Part shown: positions 31,746 to 43,190 of the stretch, one piece after another
How positions within the stretch are numbered: the stretch's first letter is position 1
How the letters are laid out: each line of letters starts with the position of its first letter
Assembly (NCBI RefSeq): GCF_902459465.1
Contig: NC_047076.1
Location: 7,324,146 to 7,388,145 of the forward strand
Length of the DNA: 64,000 nt
Source: Asterias rubens
Taxonomy: Eukaryota; Echinodermata; Asteroidea; Forcipulatida; Asteriidae
Reading direction: 5' to 3'
The notes under the pieces: generated by a model
What the model saw: the letters and a program-made list of their open reading frames with translations, nothing else
Database searches by the model: none
What the model was told of the DNA's origin: nothing
Program-made: the position numbers and the translations under genes

Positions 31746-32131
31746 CTTCGCGGTAGATTGTGTTACCTTCAGGAAATAGGAATCAGATTATTTTGTCCAT
31801 TGATCTTCCTTTCATCTATCGATCGCTAAAAACCACCGATCGATCGATTGAGAAAAAAGACCATGGTCAATCGACTGAAAAAAACATCCGGAAAAATAGT
31901 TGCAACAGATCGATCGATGTGTTGATCGGAGTTTATGCCCCTTTGGCGTTCTATCGTGATGAAACGCCCCCCCCCCCCCCCCCCCCCCACTTCCTGAAAC
32001 CTCAAGGACTCGACGGGCTTCTGAATGACTTTGAATGACTGAAGCGATAGGACTGTGCCGCGCAGGAAAGACTCTGCATGATAACTGGTTCTAGTCTTGC
32101 CCATTTTAAAGCAAACTTGTAAATTCACACG
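31746..32131. promoter_or_regulatory. 5' flank of the HNMT-like gene with a 22-base C tract
   Basis: Presumed promoter and 5' UTR. GATCGATCGAT-type motifs occur at 31816-31920, and a run of 22 C occupies 31967-31988, about 145 bp before the ATG. No TATA box is evident. The call rests on position only. Confidence 0.3.
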
Positions 32132-32348
32132 ATGTCCTCTGCAGCTGAATCCACCGAGGACATTAAATTTGAATCCAACAGTGAACACTATGCGGCAACG
32201 ATCGACGCTTATTCTCGGGCATCCAACAGACAAGATGTGCTGATAGACTTTGTTCGAAATGAGTTACCAGCAGTGGGTCAACCTGCCATGGGTAACAACA
32301 CCCAAAATCACGGCGCGCTCAGGGTGCTCAGCGTTGGTGTCGGAGATG
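32132..32348 (+). CDS. HNMT-like exon 1
   Basis: ATG at 32132 (CACGATGTCC). 217 coding bases, ending GGAGATG before GTAAGT. Carries the N-terminal helix and SAM motif I. Confidence 0.85.
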
Positions 32349-35300
32349 GTAAGTTTTGATAGATGTGATCATGAGAAAAAAACTTTGAAAAGTTTCCGTA
32401 TGGCGCCACCACTTTTTCATTCGATATGAAATAATATAGTATCTAATTTACCCCAATGAGATATCCCTGTTTGTAAAATAAAGTGAAAAAGTGGTGGCGC
32501 CATACGGAAAGTTATCCAAAAACTTGTCCATATCCTGCAACCTCTTTTTAACTTTTTTTTTACAAAAAGGAATATCTCATTTTAGGCTGACGAGTAATAC
32601 GGTAACGAGTAATACGGAGAGGTTGATGGTATAAAACATTGTAAGAAACGGCTCCCTCTGAAGTGATTTGATTTGATTTCGAGACCTCAGATTTAGAATT
32701 TGAAGTTGAGGTCGCGAAATCAACCCTCTATTAAAAGCACACAACTTCGTGTGACAAGGATGTTTTTTTCCTTCCCTTTATCTCGCAACTTCGACGACCA
32801 ATTGAGCTCAAATTTCCACAGGTTAGTATGTTGAGATACACCAAGTGAGAAGGCTGGTCTTTGACAATTACCAATTTAGTGTCTTTAAAGGAACACGTTG
32901 CCTTGGATCGGTCGAGTTTGTCTTTGAAAAGCGTCCTGTAACCGTTTGTTATAAGATCGATATGGTTAGAAAGATATTGTAAAAGTAGAATACAATGATC
33001 TACATAAATCAGCCTCGAAATTGCGTGGTTTTCGTTTTACCTCGTCGACAAACACGGTCGGCCATTTATGTGAGTCAAGTCGGTTTATGGGAGTCAAAAC
33101 TTTGACTCCCATAAATGGCCGACCGTGTTAGTTCGCGACGTAAAGTGAAAAACCACGTTATTTCGAGGCCGATTTGTGCAATTTTAAGTGATACATGTGT
33201 GGATCATTATATTCTACTTTTAAAACATCTTTCGAACCATATGCATTTCATAACAAACGGTTTCAAACGCTTTTCATAGACCAACTCGTCTGATCCAAGG
33301 CAACGTGTTCCTTTAACTATTTATAACAGACAACAATTATTGTGCATATAAATAAGCCGGTTTATAATGGGTGCGTTCGTTTAGCTTCCCTTGGTCGACC
33401 CCGGTGTGTTGCAGTTTTTTTTTCTAGGACAAATGTGTGTTAGTATCTGCACACGTTCGTCCTGGAAAAAAAAACGCAACACACCGTGGTCGACCCTGGC
33501 TCTATATTCCACTCCTTTCACCAGATAACAATACAACCGGGCTTTCGAAAGATACACGACCCGAGGAGCGGGTTAGCAATACACAACAGGCTGCATTTGC
33601 TTTTCAAGGGCAGTGGATGTTGCTTCTATTATCAAAGGCCCCATATTTTAGTTACGCCATCAAGCATATGGAGAAATTGCTACGTTAAACGGTATAGGCG
33701 TATCCCTGCACGATCAATGAAAAACATTCCTTTATTAAATGCGACTTTATATATAGAGGATTTCTTTTCAGTTAATCGATGATCAAAGGTCATTTTGTAG
33801 AGCACAAGAATCAACAGTGTACAAATATTGAGTGGCTCAGAGTGGAATGGGAGGAATATTATCGCAAGGTAAAATTTGGACTGTTCCATTTCACGAGGAA
33901 GCCGAGGGGAAACGGAATCGTCCGAATTTTAGAGTAATAGTGAATGTCACGTGAAGTAACAACAAGTCAAGCAACTTGGGCAAGTGGGGTGGTGATGATA
34001 GAAAGTGTGTGTTTCTGAGGGTGAACAATCATTTACAGTGACTTGGATAAATAAGTTAAATAACTAGATACATGTCCCGCCTTCGTGCATCACCAAGCTA
34101 ATCCGCATCCACCTGCTTAAAAGCAGCATGCATCATCAGAGTCCCCTTTTCTCCAGAAAACGATCAGAGCATACTGTTCGAAACGTCGCAGAATCACCCA
34201 ACTCTTTAGAGATAGTCATTAGGGGCCTACACATGGTGTTACCGCAAACCTCTCCATATCGTTATTCCACCATGTAAAGTTTCAAGTCCTGCTTAGATAC
34301 ATTTTCTCTCGTAACCTGTTTGCTGTTTCTCCCTTTTTTTCTGAACTTTTTCCAAAACGATGAAAAGTAGAAGGAGTTATCCGTCGTTTCAGATTACGCT
34401 TCACACGATTTGAAAAGTTCTGCCAGTGACGGCTCAATATTCTCTAATGTCAATTTGTTTCCACTTCATTGTGCAGGTGATATCGACATCAATATCTTGA
34501 CCAAACTCCGCCAGCGTGAACAGCGCCAAATCCAGGCCGTGATTGTCGAGCCAGACCCCAAGTTGATGGGACGGTACAAGGCAAAAATCAAAGAGCCCGA
34601 GAAGGTACAGGGGATCGACTTCGAGTGGAGACAAGAAACTCTAGAAGAGTTTCAAAAGAGTCCGACCGGGCAGAAGGATGACAAGTTTCATTTCATCAAT
34701 TTCTTCAACACTGTGTATTACCTGGAAGACAAAGAGAAGTCGCTGAGGTATCTGTACGACAAACTAGACGTTGGGGGCGTTCTGGTCATCACAGTAATGT
34801 CGGGTATGTTTAAAAATGGTTTAAAAGCACTAGACCCTATTGGTAATTACTCAAAATAATAGTTAGCATAAAAACTTACTTGGTATAACGAGCAATGGAA
34901 TGATGTTGATAGTATAAAACATAAAAGCATAAACGGCTCCCTCTGAAGTAACGTAGTTTTTGCGAAAGAGGTAATTTTCCATTAAAACATTTGGATTTGA
35001 TTTCGAGACCTCAGAAAAAGATTTCGAGGTTCCGAAATGAAGCATCTGAAAGCACACACAACTTCGTGTCACAAGGATGTTTTTTCTTCCATTATTGTCT
35101 CGCCTTCGACGACCGATTGAGTTCAAATTTGCACAGGTTTGTTATTTTGTGCATTAGGTTGAGAAACACCAAGTGAGAAGATTGGTATTTGCTTCGACGA
35201 CCAATTGAGTTCAAATGTTCATGAACAGTTGGTATTCTGTGCATATGTTGAGATACACCAAGTGAGAAGACTGGTCTTTAAAAAGTACCAAAGGTGGCCA

Positions 35301-35822
35301 ACATCTTATCATCTGTTGAAAACACAGAAGAAAATAAGTTCTTGTTGAACACAAGTTGAAACCTCAGAACTTTTTGAAATCACAGTGTACCTGGAAATCT
35401 TATTCTAAAAGTTATTTTGTTGTACACTTTTTTTGGCAGGTGAAGGAGGGTTTGCAAGATTCTGGCGGTACCACGGACAACACCATGACCTCGATCCTCT
35501 TTGCGATTCGGATGACGTAATGAAATATCTAGAAAACCAACGCATTCCAGTGAGTGAGATTCTTGATAAGAAATGCTATTTAAACATCACGTCGTGCTTT
35601 GCCAGTCCACTTCAGGAGCTTTCCGGCGACGGGAACCTCCTCCTGGACTTCCTGACGCACACACTCGACTTCACCAAGAACTCAACGGTGGAGTACCAAG
35701 ATGGCGTCATGAAACGTTTAGGCAGCGACTATTGCTCCACTAGGGACGCATCCGGTCAGGTTCTACTGAAGGCGGACAACGTTGTGTTTATAATACGACG
35801 AACCAACGATCAGATTATGTAG
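32132..35822 (+). CDS. Histamine N-methyltransferase-like SAM-dependent methyltransferase, three exons
   Basis: Exons 32132-32348, 34477-34803 and 35440-35822 join in phase 1 at both junctions (donors GTAAGT and GTATGT, acceptors TGTGCAG and TTGGCAG) and give 308 residues; human HNMT has 292. Exon 1 ends in LRVLSVGVGDG, a class I methyltransferase SAM-binding motif. Exon 2 has the acidic strand VIVEPD and FINFFNTVYYLED, matching the HNMT MLYYVKD block. Exon 3 starts GEGGFARFW like SGSSGWDKLW and ends NVVFIIRRT. HNMT methylates histamine using SAM. By my alignment the three reported histamine contacts (Glu28, Gln143, Asn283 in human) are Ala, Asn and Asp here, so the substrate may differ. Introns hold MITEs. 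Confidence 0.85.
32393..32511. mobile_element. Family J hairpin MITE in HNMT-like intron 1
   Basis: Perfect or nearly perfect arms TTTCCGTATGGCGCCACCAC and GTGGTGGCGCCATACGGAAA surround a loop containing GAGATATCCC. Same family as 52614-52734. Confidence 0.85.
32595..32888. mobile_element. Family B MITE, 5'-truncated, in intron 1
   Basis: Right two thirds of family B, from GGAGAGGTTGATGGTATAAA through CTCAAATTTCCACAGG to GTGTCTTTAA, abutting the next family A copy with a shared TTAA. Confidence 0.75.
32885..33316. mobile_element. Family A TTAA MITE, copy A5, in intron 1
   Basis: TTAAAGGAACACGTTGCC to AACGTGTTCCTTTAA. The centre shows GTCGGCCATTTATG and CATAAATGGCCGAC around AAAACTTTGACT. 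Confidence 0.85.
33368..33504. repeat. Hairpin in intron 1
   Basis: Arms GTCGACC..GGTGTGTTGC, poly-T, GGACAAATGTGTG and CACACGTTCGTCC, poly-A, GCAACACAC..GGTCGACC pair over about 48 bp around TTAGTATCTG. Confidence 0.8.
34477..34803 (+). CDS. HNMT-like exon 2
   Basis: 327 bases between TGTGCAG and GTATGT. Encodes the central methyltransferase fold including the acidic VIVEPD strand. Confidence 0.85.
34818..35300. mobile_element. Family B MITE in HNMT-like intron 2
   Basis: Begins TTTAAAAGCACTAGACCC and ends near CTGGTCTTTAAAAAG. An internal block of about 85 bp (CGACGACC(G/A)ATTGAGTTCAAAT to AGTGAGAAGA(T/C)TGGT) is tandemly duplicated at 35108-35275. The element occupies most of the 636-bp intron. 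Confidence 0.75.
35440..35822 (+). CDS. HNMT-like exon 3 (terminal)
   Basis: 383 bases from TTGGCAG to TAG at 35820-35822. The last 160 bases are duplicated just downstream. Confidence 0.85.
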
Positions 35823-36006
35823 AGGCGGCCATCCGCTACAACAGACACTCGGCTTCACCAAAAACTCACCAGTGGAGTACCAAGATGGCGTCATGAAACT
35901 TTTAGGCAGCGACTATTGCTCCACTAGGGACGCATCCGGCCAGGTTCTGTTGGAGGCAGACAACGTCGTGTTCGTAATACGACGAACACAACCAAGCGGC
36001 CATTTT
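35661..36006 (+). repeat. 184-bp tandem duplication of the HNMT-like gene 3' end
   Basis: 35661-35844 and 35845-36006 are two copies; both end in GCGGCCAT. The second copy keeps the reading frame over about 45 codons (EYQDGVMK.LGSDYCSTRDA) with only a few changes but lacks the stop and has no splice acceptor of its own. The frame runs on to 36270. Confidence 0.85.
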
Positions 36007-36087
36007 AAATCACGACCACGTGTGTCATTCTCAGCGTCATCCAAAAGTTATTTTCCCAGCAAAATGGAAGTTTATTTTAAAAACTCA

Positions 36088-36468
36088 TTAAAGCCGTTGG
36101 ACACTTTCGGTAAACAGTGTTGTCCAAGGCCCACACTTCATGTACCACAACTTATATTTTTTTTATATAAAATAACAACCTGTGAAAATTTAGGCTCAAT
36201 CGGTCATCGGAGTCGGGAGAAAATAACGGGAAAACCCACCCTTGTTTCCGCACGTTTCGCCGTGTCATGAAATGTGTTTATAATAAATCAGTAATTCTCG
36301 CTATCGAGGGTTGATGTTGTTTTAATGTTTTCTCAAATAGTAAAGCATTTCATGGAATACTATTTCAAGATAAGTCTTTCACCATTACCTTCTGTAAACC
36401 CTGTAAATTGTAAATCTGTGATTTTCTTTTTGATTTTTTTTTTTACCGAAAGTGTATGATGGCTTTAA
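36088..36468. mobile_element. Family C TTAA MITE, copy C2
   Basis: TTAAAGCCGTTGGACACTTT to a TGGCTTTAA end, with ATCGGAGTCGGGAGAAAATA. Directly abuts a family B copy through a shared TTAA. Confidence 0.85.
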
Positions 36469-36851
36469 AGGCAGTGGACACTATTGGTAATTACTCAAAA
36501 TAATTATTAGCATAAAACCTTTCTTGGTGACGAGTAATGGGGAGAGGTTTATGGTATTAACCATTGTGAGAAACGGCTCCCTCTGAAGTGCCATAGTTTT
36601 CGAGAAAGAAGTAATTTTTCACGAATTTGATTTCGAGACCTCAGATTTAGAACTTGAGGTCTCGAAATCAACCATCTAAATGCTCACAACTTCGTGTGAC
36701 AAGGGTGTTTTTTTCTTTCATTATTATCTCGCAACTTCGATGACCGATTGAGCTCAAAATTTCACAGGTTTGTTATTTTATGCATATGCTGAGATACACC
36801 AACTGTGAAGGCTAGTCTTTGACAATTACCAATAGTGTCCACTGCCTTTAA
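36465..36851. mobile_element. Family B TTAA MITE, full length
   Basis: TTAAAGGCAGTGGACACTAT to TGTCCACTGCCTTTAA with TTTCGAGACCTC facing GAGGTCTCGAAA. Confidence 0.85.
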
Positions 36852-37850
36852 AGGCCACTTTAGTTCGGCTACTATTCAACAACGAATAGTAAGTTTATTA
36901 GTTATTAAGTTGGTTGCAACTGTTAATTAGAAAAAGGAAAAAAATCGCAAACAATGTTTACCAATAATTATCTCAAACAAGTTAGCCCTTAATTTTACTG
37001 TTCCTCTGATGTTTAAACTTTAACAACAGCAAATCCTCTCAACTCAATTAAATTAGGTGAAAACCATTCTCTCAAAATATGTAGTGTTTTGAAGACAAAC
37101 TGTGTGATTACCATTATTTGTCATCTCATGACAGCTGAATAAAGCTAATTTCTTCATGTAGTTTAAAAAATAACCTTGATCAGTTTTATAATTCAATTTG
37201 TTTGTGTATTTCTTTTGGTGCGTGGAGTATGGGTCTTGAATTTTATTTTACAGTGGTTACTGAAAGATAAATAAAATAATAAGCCACGTAGTATTTTGCT
37301 GCAATAAAAAAAAATGTTTATAAATGAACATAAACTGAATTGGAAAATGCATATGAATTAATTTGATTTGACTTGGCTATTTTTTGAGAAAGTATTTAAT
37401 TTGTTTTGATATGGGAGCATTGGAAAACAAATCAGGATTGATTTGTGGATATGGGACTGTTGATCGGAACCGATGAGTTCATGATTGACAAATAAATTAT
37501 GAGAGACGAAAGTGTTTACTGAAATTGTATTTATGGTGGTAATTCCAACCAACCGTGACTTGTTTGCAAGGACCCCGAAAATCGTGTCCGATTTTACTGT
37601 GTTTATGTCCTTAACGTGTTTTTTTCCCCTTTTTTACGTATACTTACTTGAAACCATTTCCTGATTAATGTGATTTTGTCTCATTTCCATTTAAAAAAGA
37701 ATGAAATATACATATATTTCGGAAAACACTGAACCGTCGTCGCTGCCTCAGTAATAATAGCGTAGGCTTACCCACGCAAAATACGGTGGATGGCAGTTTT
37801 TTAACTTGCGCAATAAAATACTGACTTGCGCCATCAAATTCGAGGGCGTA
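36852..37850. other. AT-rich intergenic, no gene seen
   Basis: No coding, RNA or transposon feature can be supported. Confidence 0.4.
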
Positions 37851-37970
37851 AAAGGCCGGTTTATAGTCGGTCGCGCGACGGTCGCGCGATGGAAATCGTC
37901 GGACGCTGAGGATCGCTGGACGCTGGCCTTTTTTGCACAGTTTATAGTCGTCGCGCGATGGGATGCAGTT

Positions 37971-39978
37971 TGTACAGTATACACATACCCAATTAATTAT
38001 GTTTAAAAGAAAACCATCTTTCTCAAATTGTTATCAGCATTATGAACAACCAAAAACGAAGAATTTTAGTTCATCTGATATGAATTTTCCTTTAGACTGG
38101 ACTCACTCGGGGATAAACAAAAACACATCATTTTCACTTTGTTTTCCATGTTTTTACATTCAACCAATTTAATAAAATAAAAAAACTTAAAAACCCGTTG
38201 CAGCCACGTCCTTTAAAAAACTCATTAAGTTAAGTTTGTGAAAAAAATCTCAATAATGTCACTTAACCAGATCAGATATCAAATTATTAAGTCTGCGAGC
38301 ATACAAAGAGTTGTTTTGGAAGTTGTGTCAATGAATTTTGAAATTAAATGTTTACTTAATATTCTGGAAAGAGCATAGTATTATTTGAAAAACATGTTTG
38401 GGTTTCTTTTCTCTAAAAGGGAACATCGATGGGAAGCGTTATATATTGTAAAGCAACAATTCCGTTAGTTTTTCTCAACCATTGTTGTTCTGAAGTGTAC
38501 CAAACATAATGACAGGCATTAAATCGTTCGGTTTTAGAAATACAATTCCCACACTTCGAATCAGCGGTGCAGTCAGCAGGGAGGGGGGGGGGGAGTGGCT
38601 ACCCCAAACAAATAAAATATCCCCCTCCTCTGAAAAAAGGGAAAATGCACACGCAGCCACAAAATGCCATAAGCACCCCCCCCCCCCCCCCCCTCCGCGC
38701 AGCATACTCCTTCCCGACTAACAAAGCAACCCCTGCCCACATGTTAAAACTACTAACCCCTAGCCCTCCCCATGAAAAGTCATAGCCATACCACTGCTTC
38801 CGAATCACTTTGTGTCAATATTGGTATGAAAAAGATAAAAGCCACACAAATCAATAAAGTGTCCAGAATTTAACTAGTTTGAACTTTGAAAAAGTTTGAA
38901 CTCAACAAGAGAAAAGAAACAGACTACTGTTTTTCGACTTGTTCATTTATTTATTTCAAATCAACTTATAATGAAATTAAAGGTATAATTTACTTATTAA
39001 ACATAGCGAGCAAGAGAGTGATCAGTATGTACAGAAGAGGACAACGAACATTAAGCTATAATTTTGCATAATTAATGCAGCGGCAAATTTATCAATTTTT
39101 ACCGATTATATTTTAAATAATGTTTTTTTTTAGGAAAGCAAGTGCATAAATCATCAGGAATGACTTGAGTAGCTGTAGAATGTTTGTAGTAAATACAATG
39201 CACAAGGACATTTAAATTGATAGGCTATCATTGTTAAAGTAAAGTTTTAAAGTTAAGGATTTCATCGCAGCTTTCCTTCAACATTATTATCATTGATGTA
39301 TCAGATGTCTGTGTCAAAGGATGTCCTTCTTGTGTCCATTTGTTTTTATCACAGATGCTGCAAGTGTGGCTGGCAAACTGGAGGTTTTGTTGTGTGTAGA
39401 AAGTATACCCACTGTTCTAATACAGGGAGACAAAAAACAAACAAAAACATTGTAACAAAATCCTTCAATTGTTAACATAATACTCTTTTTCAGTTGACCA
39501 AAGATTTGGACTTTAACAAAATACAAACTTCACCTACAAACTTGCAAAAAAACAAATTCATTATGTTACATAGCCCTATCTTCACGAAGGGTTTTTCAAC
39601 AGTTTGTTTACATGGTTAATACAATCAGGGCTCGATTTTGGGGAAAAAATTCACAAGACTTTTACTGGACCAGAGAATTTGACAAGACTGGGATCGATAT
39701 GAGGAGCACACTTTCTACACACTACATTGAAACTGCTGTTGGAACAAGCACTAAAAGAAGATATACACATGTATTGGCATTCAATAGATATGTGTACTAA
39801 AATGCAATGAGGTGTTACTATTCAAATTAAAAAACACAATACCACTGGACTTGTACGGTCGTAAGTTTACTGGCCCAACGCTATAACCACTGGACTTGGC
39901 CTGTGGTCCAGTGTTGATTTCGAGCCCTGAAACCGACACAATCAATTATTGTATGATTTGGAATTGTTTTATGCATGT
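37971..39978. other. Interior of the inverted-repeat interval, no gene
   Basis: AT-rich; contains an 18-base C run at 38676-38693 and a G run near 38582. Open frames there come from the homopolymers. Confidence 0.5.
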
Positions 39979-40705
39979 TCTACTAATTGTGTGTCAAGAA
40001 TACATCAAGCAATGCCATTGTCCCTGGATGTAACCATCATAACTGTTTCTATATGATTCTACTAATTGTGTGTCAAGAATACATCAAGCAATGCCATTGT
40101 CCCTGGATGTAACCATCATACCTGTTTCTATATGATTCTACTAATTGTGTGTCAAGAATACATCAAGCAATGCCATTGTCCCTGGATGTAACCATCATAC
40201 CTGTTTCTATATGATTCTACTAATTGTGTGTCAAGAATACATCAAGCAATGCCATTGTCCCTGGATGTAACCATCATACCTGTTTCTATATGATTCTACT
40301 AATTGTGTGTCAAGAATACATCAAGCAATGCCATTGTCCCTGGATGTAACCATCATACCTGTTTCTATATGATTCTACTAATTGTGTGTCAAGAATACAT
40401 CAAGCAATGCCATTGTCCCTGGATGTAACCATCATAACTGTTTCTATATGATTCTACTAATTGTGTGTCAAGAATACATCAAGCAATGCCATTGTCCCTG
40501 GATGTAACCATCAAGCATTGCCATTGTCCCTGGATGTAACCATCAAGCAATGCCATTGTCACTGGATGTAACCATCAAGCAATGCCATTGTCCCTGGATG
40601 TAACCATCAAGCATTGCCATTGTCCCTGGATGTAACCATCAAGCAATGCCATTGTCACTGGATGTAACCATCAAGCAATCCCTGGATGTAACTATCATAC
40701 CTGTT
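39979..40705. repeat. 79-bp minisatellite passing into a 32-bp array
   Basis: Seven nearly identical 79-bp units from 39979 to about 40500 (anchor TACTAATTGTGTGTCAAGAA at 39981, 40060, 40139 and on). Then only the inner 32 bp (CATCAAGCAATGCCATTGTC and CCTGGATGTAAC) repeats about six times. Variants AAGCATT/CCCTGG, AAGCAAT/CACTGG and AAGCAAT/CCCTGG recur in that order, giving a 96-bp higher-order period. Confidence 0.95.
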
Positions 40706-42235
40706 TCTATATGATGCTGATCAGTTGGCAACTCAATACTTGTTGGTTTTCCCTGAACCTCTGATGGCCTGCTCCTTTTCACAAAGGGATGTTTACATCA
40801 ATCTCCCATAGCATTTGCCATTTTATGCTGTTCAAAATACAAAAGTTAACAATTTAACATGTAAACATAGAATCGGTAAACATGGGATCCACATATTCAG
40901 TATAAAATTTATAAAAACAGCCCACTGTTTTTTGTTCCACTGTCGGGGACCTTTTAATTTTTTATAAACACTAGTTGTTCCTCTCACTAAACTGAAAAAA
41001 AATTAATAATAATAATGTGCAATTTCACTCCAAAACGGGCTCTAGTCTTGGTATGGGCAACAAGAAGAAAACATTTCAAGAGTCAGACAAAAGTTATTCG
41101 GGGGAGTTGCGGTCAGGAATTAAATTAGTAAAATTACTTCATACAATCAAAACGGGTACTACCCTAAGTAGACCAAAACAATGGACGGAAAAATCAGTAT
41201 ATCAAATGTATGTAGCATTTTTAATAAACATTTACCTGTTTACCAAAATACTACTACGACTTAGCAGTAAAGTACCAAGAGATGTTTTGACTTGGGTTGG
41301 AACGGAACAATTTCTTTTATGTAACATAACATTTTGCAGCATATGCATTTGTCTTCGTCTGCTTACACAACTACAGGAAATAAAATGGTGCACCGATTGT
41401 AAAGATAACAACTTGCCGTTAGCCTCTCTATCCTTTACGACTCTAAGTATTTGAGAGGGTCACATATATATATATATGTTTCAAAATACCGTCCGACCGT
41501 CTGTGTGTTCAATTGTAAATTTGGATTACATGACTGTTTCTGCTATGTTAAAAAACAAGCTACTCGTGTTTATTATCAAAAAACTAAGTTGTACTGCTGT
41601 TGCTAAGTTAAAGTAATGTCAAGTGATGAGTCGTGAGATCAGTCAAGTCAACTCGACTCAAGAAAGTTTAATTAAGCTAAGAAGGGTAAAAACAAGAACA
41701 TGCAGCATAAACCAAAGCTGTCGTATGACATACAGTAACACCCAGTTTTGTTCGATGAAAAACAATGTATTACAATACATTTTAATAGTAGTAGTGGGGG
41801 TACGTGTGTGTTTGTATCAAGGTATTTTGTTTTTAGTGTGATCGGTATTCTTTGTGCATACGGCTACGCATACACCAAAAACTGCCCCACTCGGTAGACG
41901 TTTTTTCGTTAATTTTACTGGTTAAAATACTCACACATTGACTGCAATGTTACTGTAATGATTGCCCATGCAGTTTCCTTTCTGTCGACATGTTCGTAAC
42001 TTTTACCAGCTCCAAAAATCGAACGTAAACTTGTAAACAAGAAAAAACTAACTTTTTAGGACACCGCTCAGCGAACAAAGTTACGGTCGTCCATTTTGTT
42101 TTATTTGTAAGCGGCCTCTTGATAAATTTGCATATTCATCGTTTCTCGGTAATCCAACGATTCTATTGGTTCACGGATGAAAAGTGAGGTCAGCGATCGT
42201 GTCAAAGTTCAATTAGTTGAACTCTGTAGCGACGT
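40706..42235. other. AT-rich interior, no supported gene
   Basis: A 145-codon plus-strand frame at 41017-41454 has no recognised domain or compositional support. An (AT)n run lies at 41465-41478. Confidence 0.4.
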
Positions 42236-42807
42236 CGCCAGCGCCTTTCAGCGACGCATCGCTGAGCATCGCTGAGGTCTCGACGATGACTATAAACTGT
42301 GTTTTTTAGGATCGCGCGTCAAGATTTCCATCGCGCGACCGCCGCGCGACCGTCGCGCGACCGACTATAAACCGGCCTTAAGTTGCGACATTTTTGTGTC
42401 GCAACTTTCAGGCTTTCGCCACTTTTAGAAGTGGCCTAAAAGAGGTTTCAGGCCGAAATCTTCAGGGTGGAGGCATTGTGAGTTTCTAACAATGTGTTAT
42501 GCTATCAACAGCTTTCAATTGCTTATTACTAAGTAAGTTTGTTTATGCTAACAATAATTATTGTGGGTAATAGTGTCCAGCGCTCCGCTGAAGAAAACAA
42601 TGCGCCCACGGCTTTGCGCCAATGGTTTGCACGGACTGTCGTAGCTCAGCGAAAAGTCGGAAACAACCTCAAAATACTGTTTGAAATTATATTAAAACGA
42701 AAGGGTAAAAGAACAACGTTCGTAAACATAATATGATCAGTTTCCAAGTCTGTGATTGTGGTTTTTAGTATATTAAATAGCGCCCTCTTGTGGACATACC
42801 TGCGTCG

Positions 42808-43190
42808 TTAAAGGCAGTGGACACTATTGAATTGGTAATTACTCAAAATAATTATTAGCATAAAACCTTACTTGTTAAAAGTAATGGGGAGAGCTTGATA
42901 GTTTAAAACATTGTGAGAAACGGCTACCTCTGAAGTGGAGTGGTTTTCGAGAAGTTCCATGAGTTTGATTTCGAGACTTCAAGTTTAGAATTTTAGGTCC
43001 CGAAATCAAGCATCTGAATGCAAACATTAACGTGTGACAAGGGTGTTTTTTTTCTTCTTTATAGTTATCTCGCAACTCCGACGACCAATCGAGCTCAAAT
43101 TTTCACAAATTTGTTATGTTATGCATATGTTGAGGCAGCAAGTGAGAAGACTGGTCTTTGAAAATTACCAACAGTGTCCACTGGCTTTAA
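42808..43190. mobile_element. Family B TTAA MITE, full length
   Basis: TTAAAGGCAGTGGACACTAT to GTGTCCACTGGCTTTAA. Central TTTCGAGACTTC faces GGTCCCGAAATC. Confidence 0.85.

Larger units (their letters stand above)
37851..42380. mobile_element. 4.5 kb interval bounded by GC-rich inverted repeats
   Basis: AGGCCGGTTTATAGTCGGTC then GCGCGACGGTCGCGCG at the left is matched by the reverse complement ending CTATAAACCGGCCT at the right. The similarity continues into ATGGAAATC and the AGTTTATAGTC block, about 120 bp in all. Flanks (AAA at the left, TAA at the right) allow a 3-bp TAA-type duplication only if one base slipped. No transposase is recognised; a frame at 41017-41454 is unassigned. It may be one large non-autonomous element or two separate opposed elements. 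Confidence 0.5.

Noticed and set aside
35872..36270. Separate 132-codon gene starting MEYQDGV
   Set aside because: It is the second copy of the HNMT-like gene 3' end running into a MITE; it has no own start or acceptor.
38475..38808. Pro/Gly-rich open frames on both strands
   Set aside because: They come from poly-C and poly-G runs.
39979..40705. CRISPR-like regular spacing
   Set aside because: Units are head-to-tail without unique spacers and the genome is animal; it is a minisatellite.
41017..41454. 145-codon plus-strand open frame
   Set aside because: No recognisable domain or transposase motif in AT-rich DNA; length is compatible with chance.
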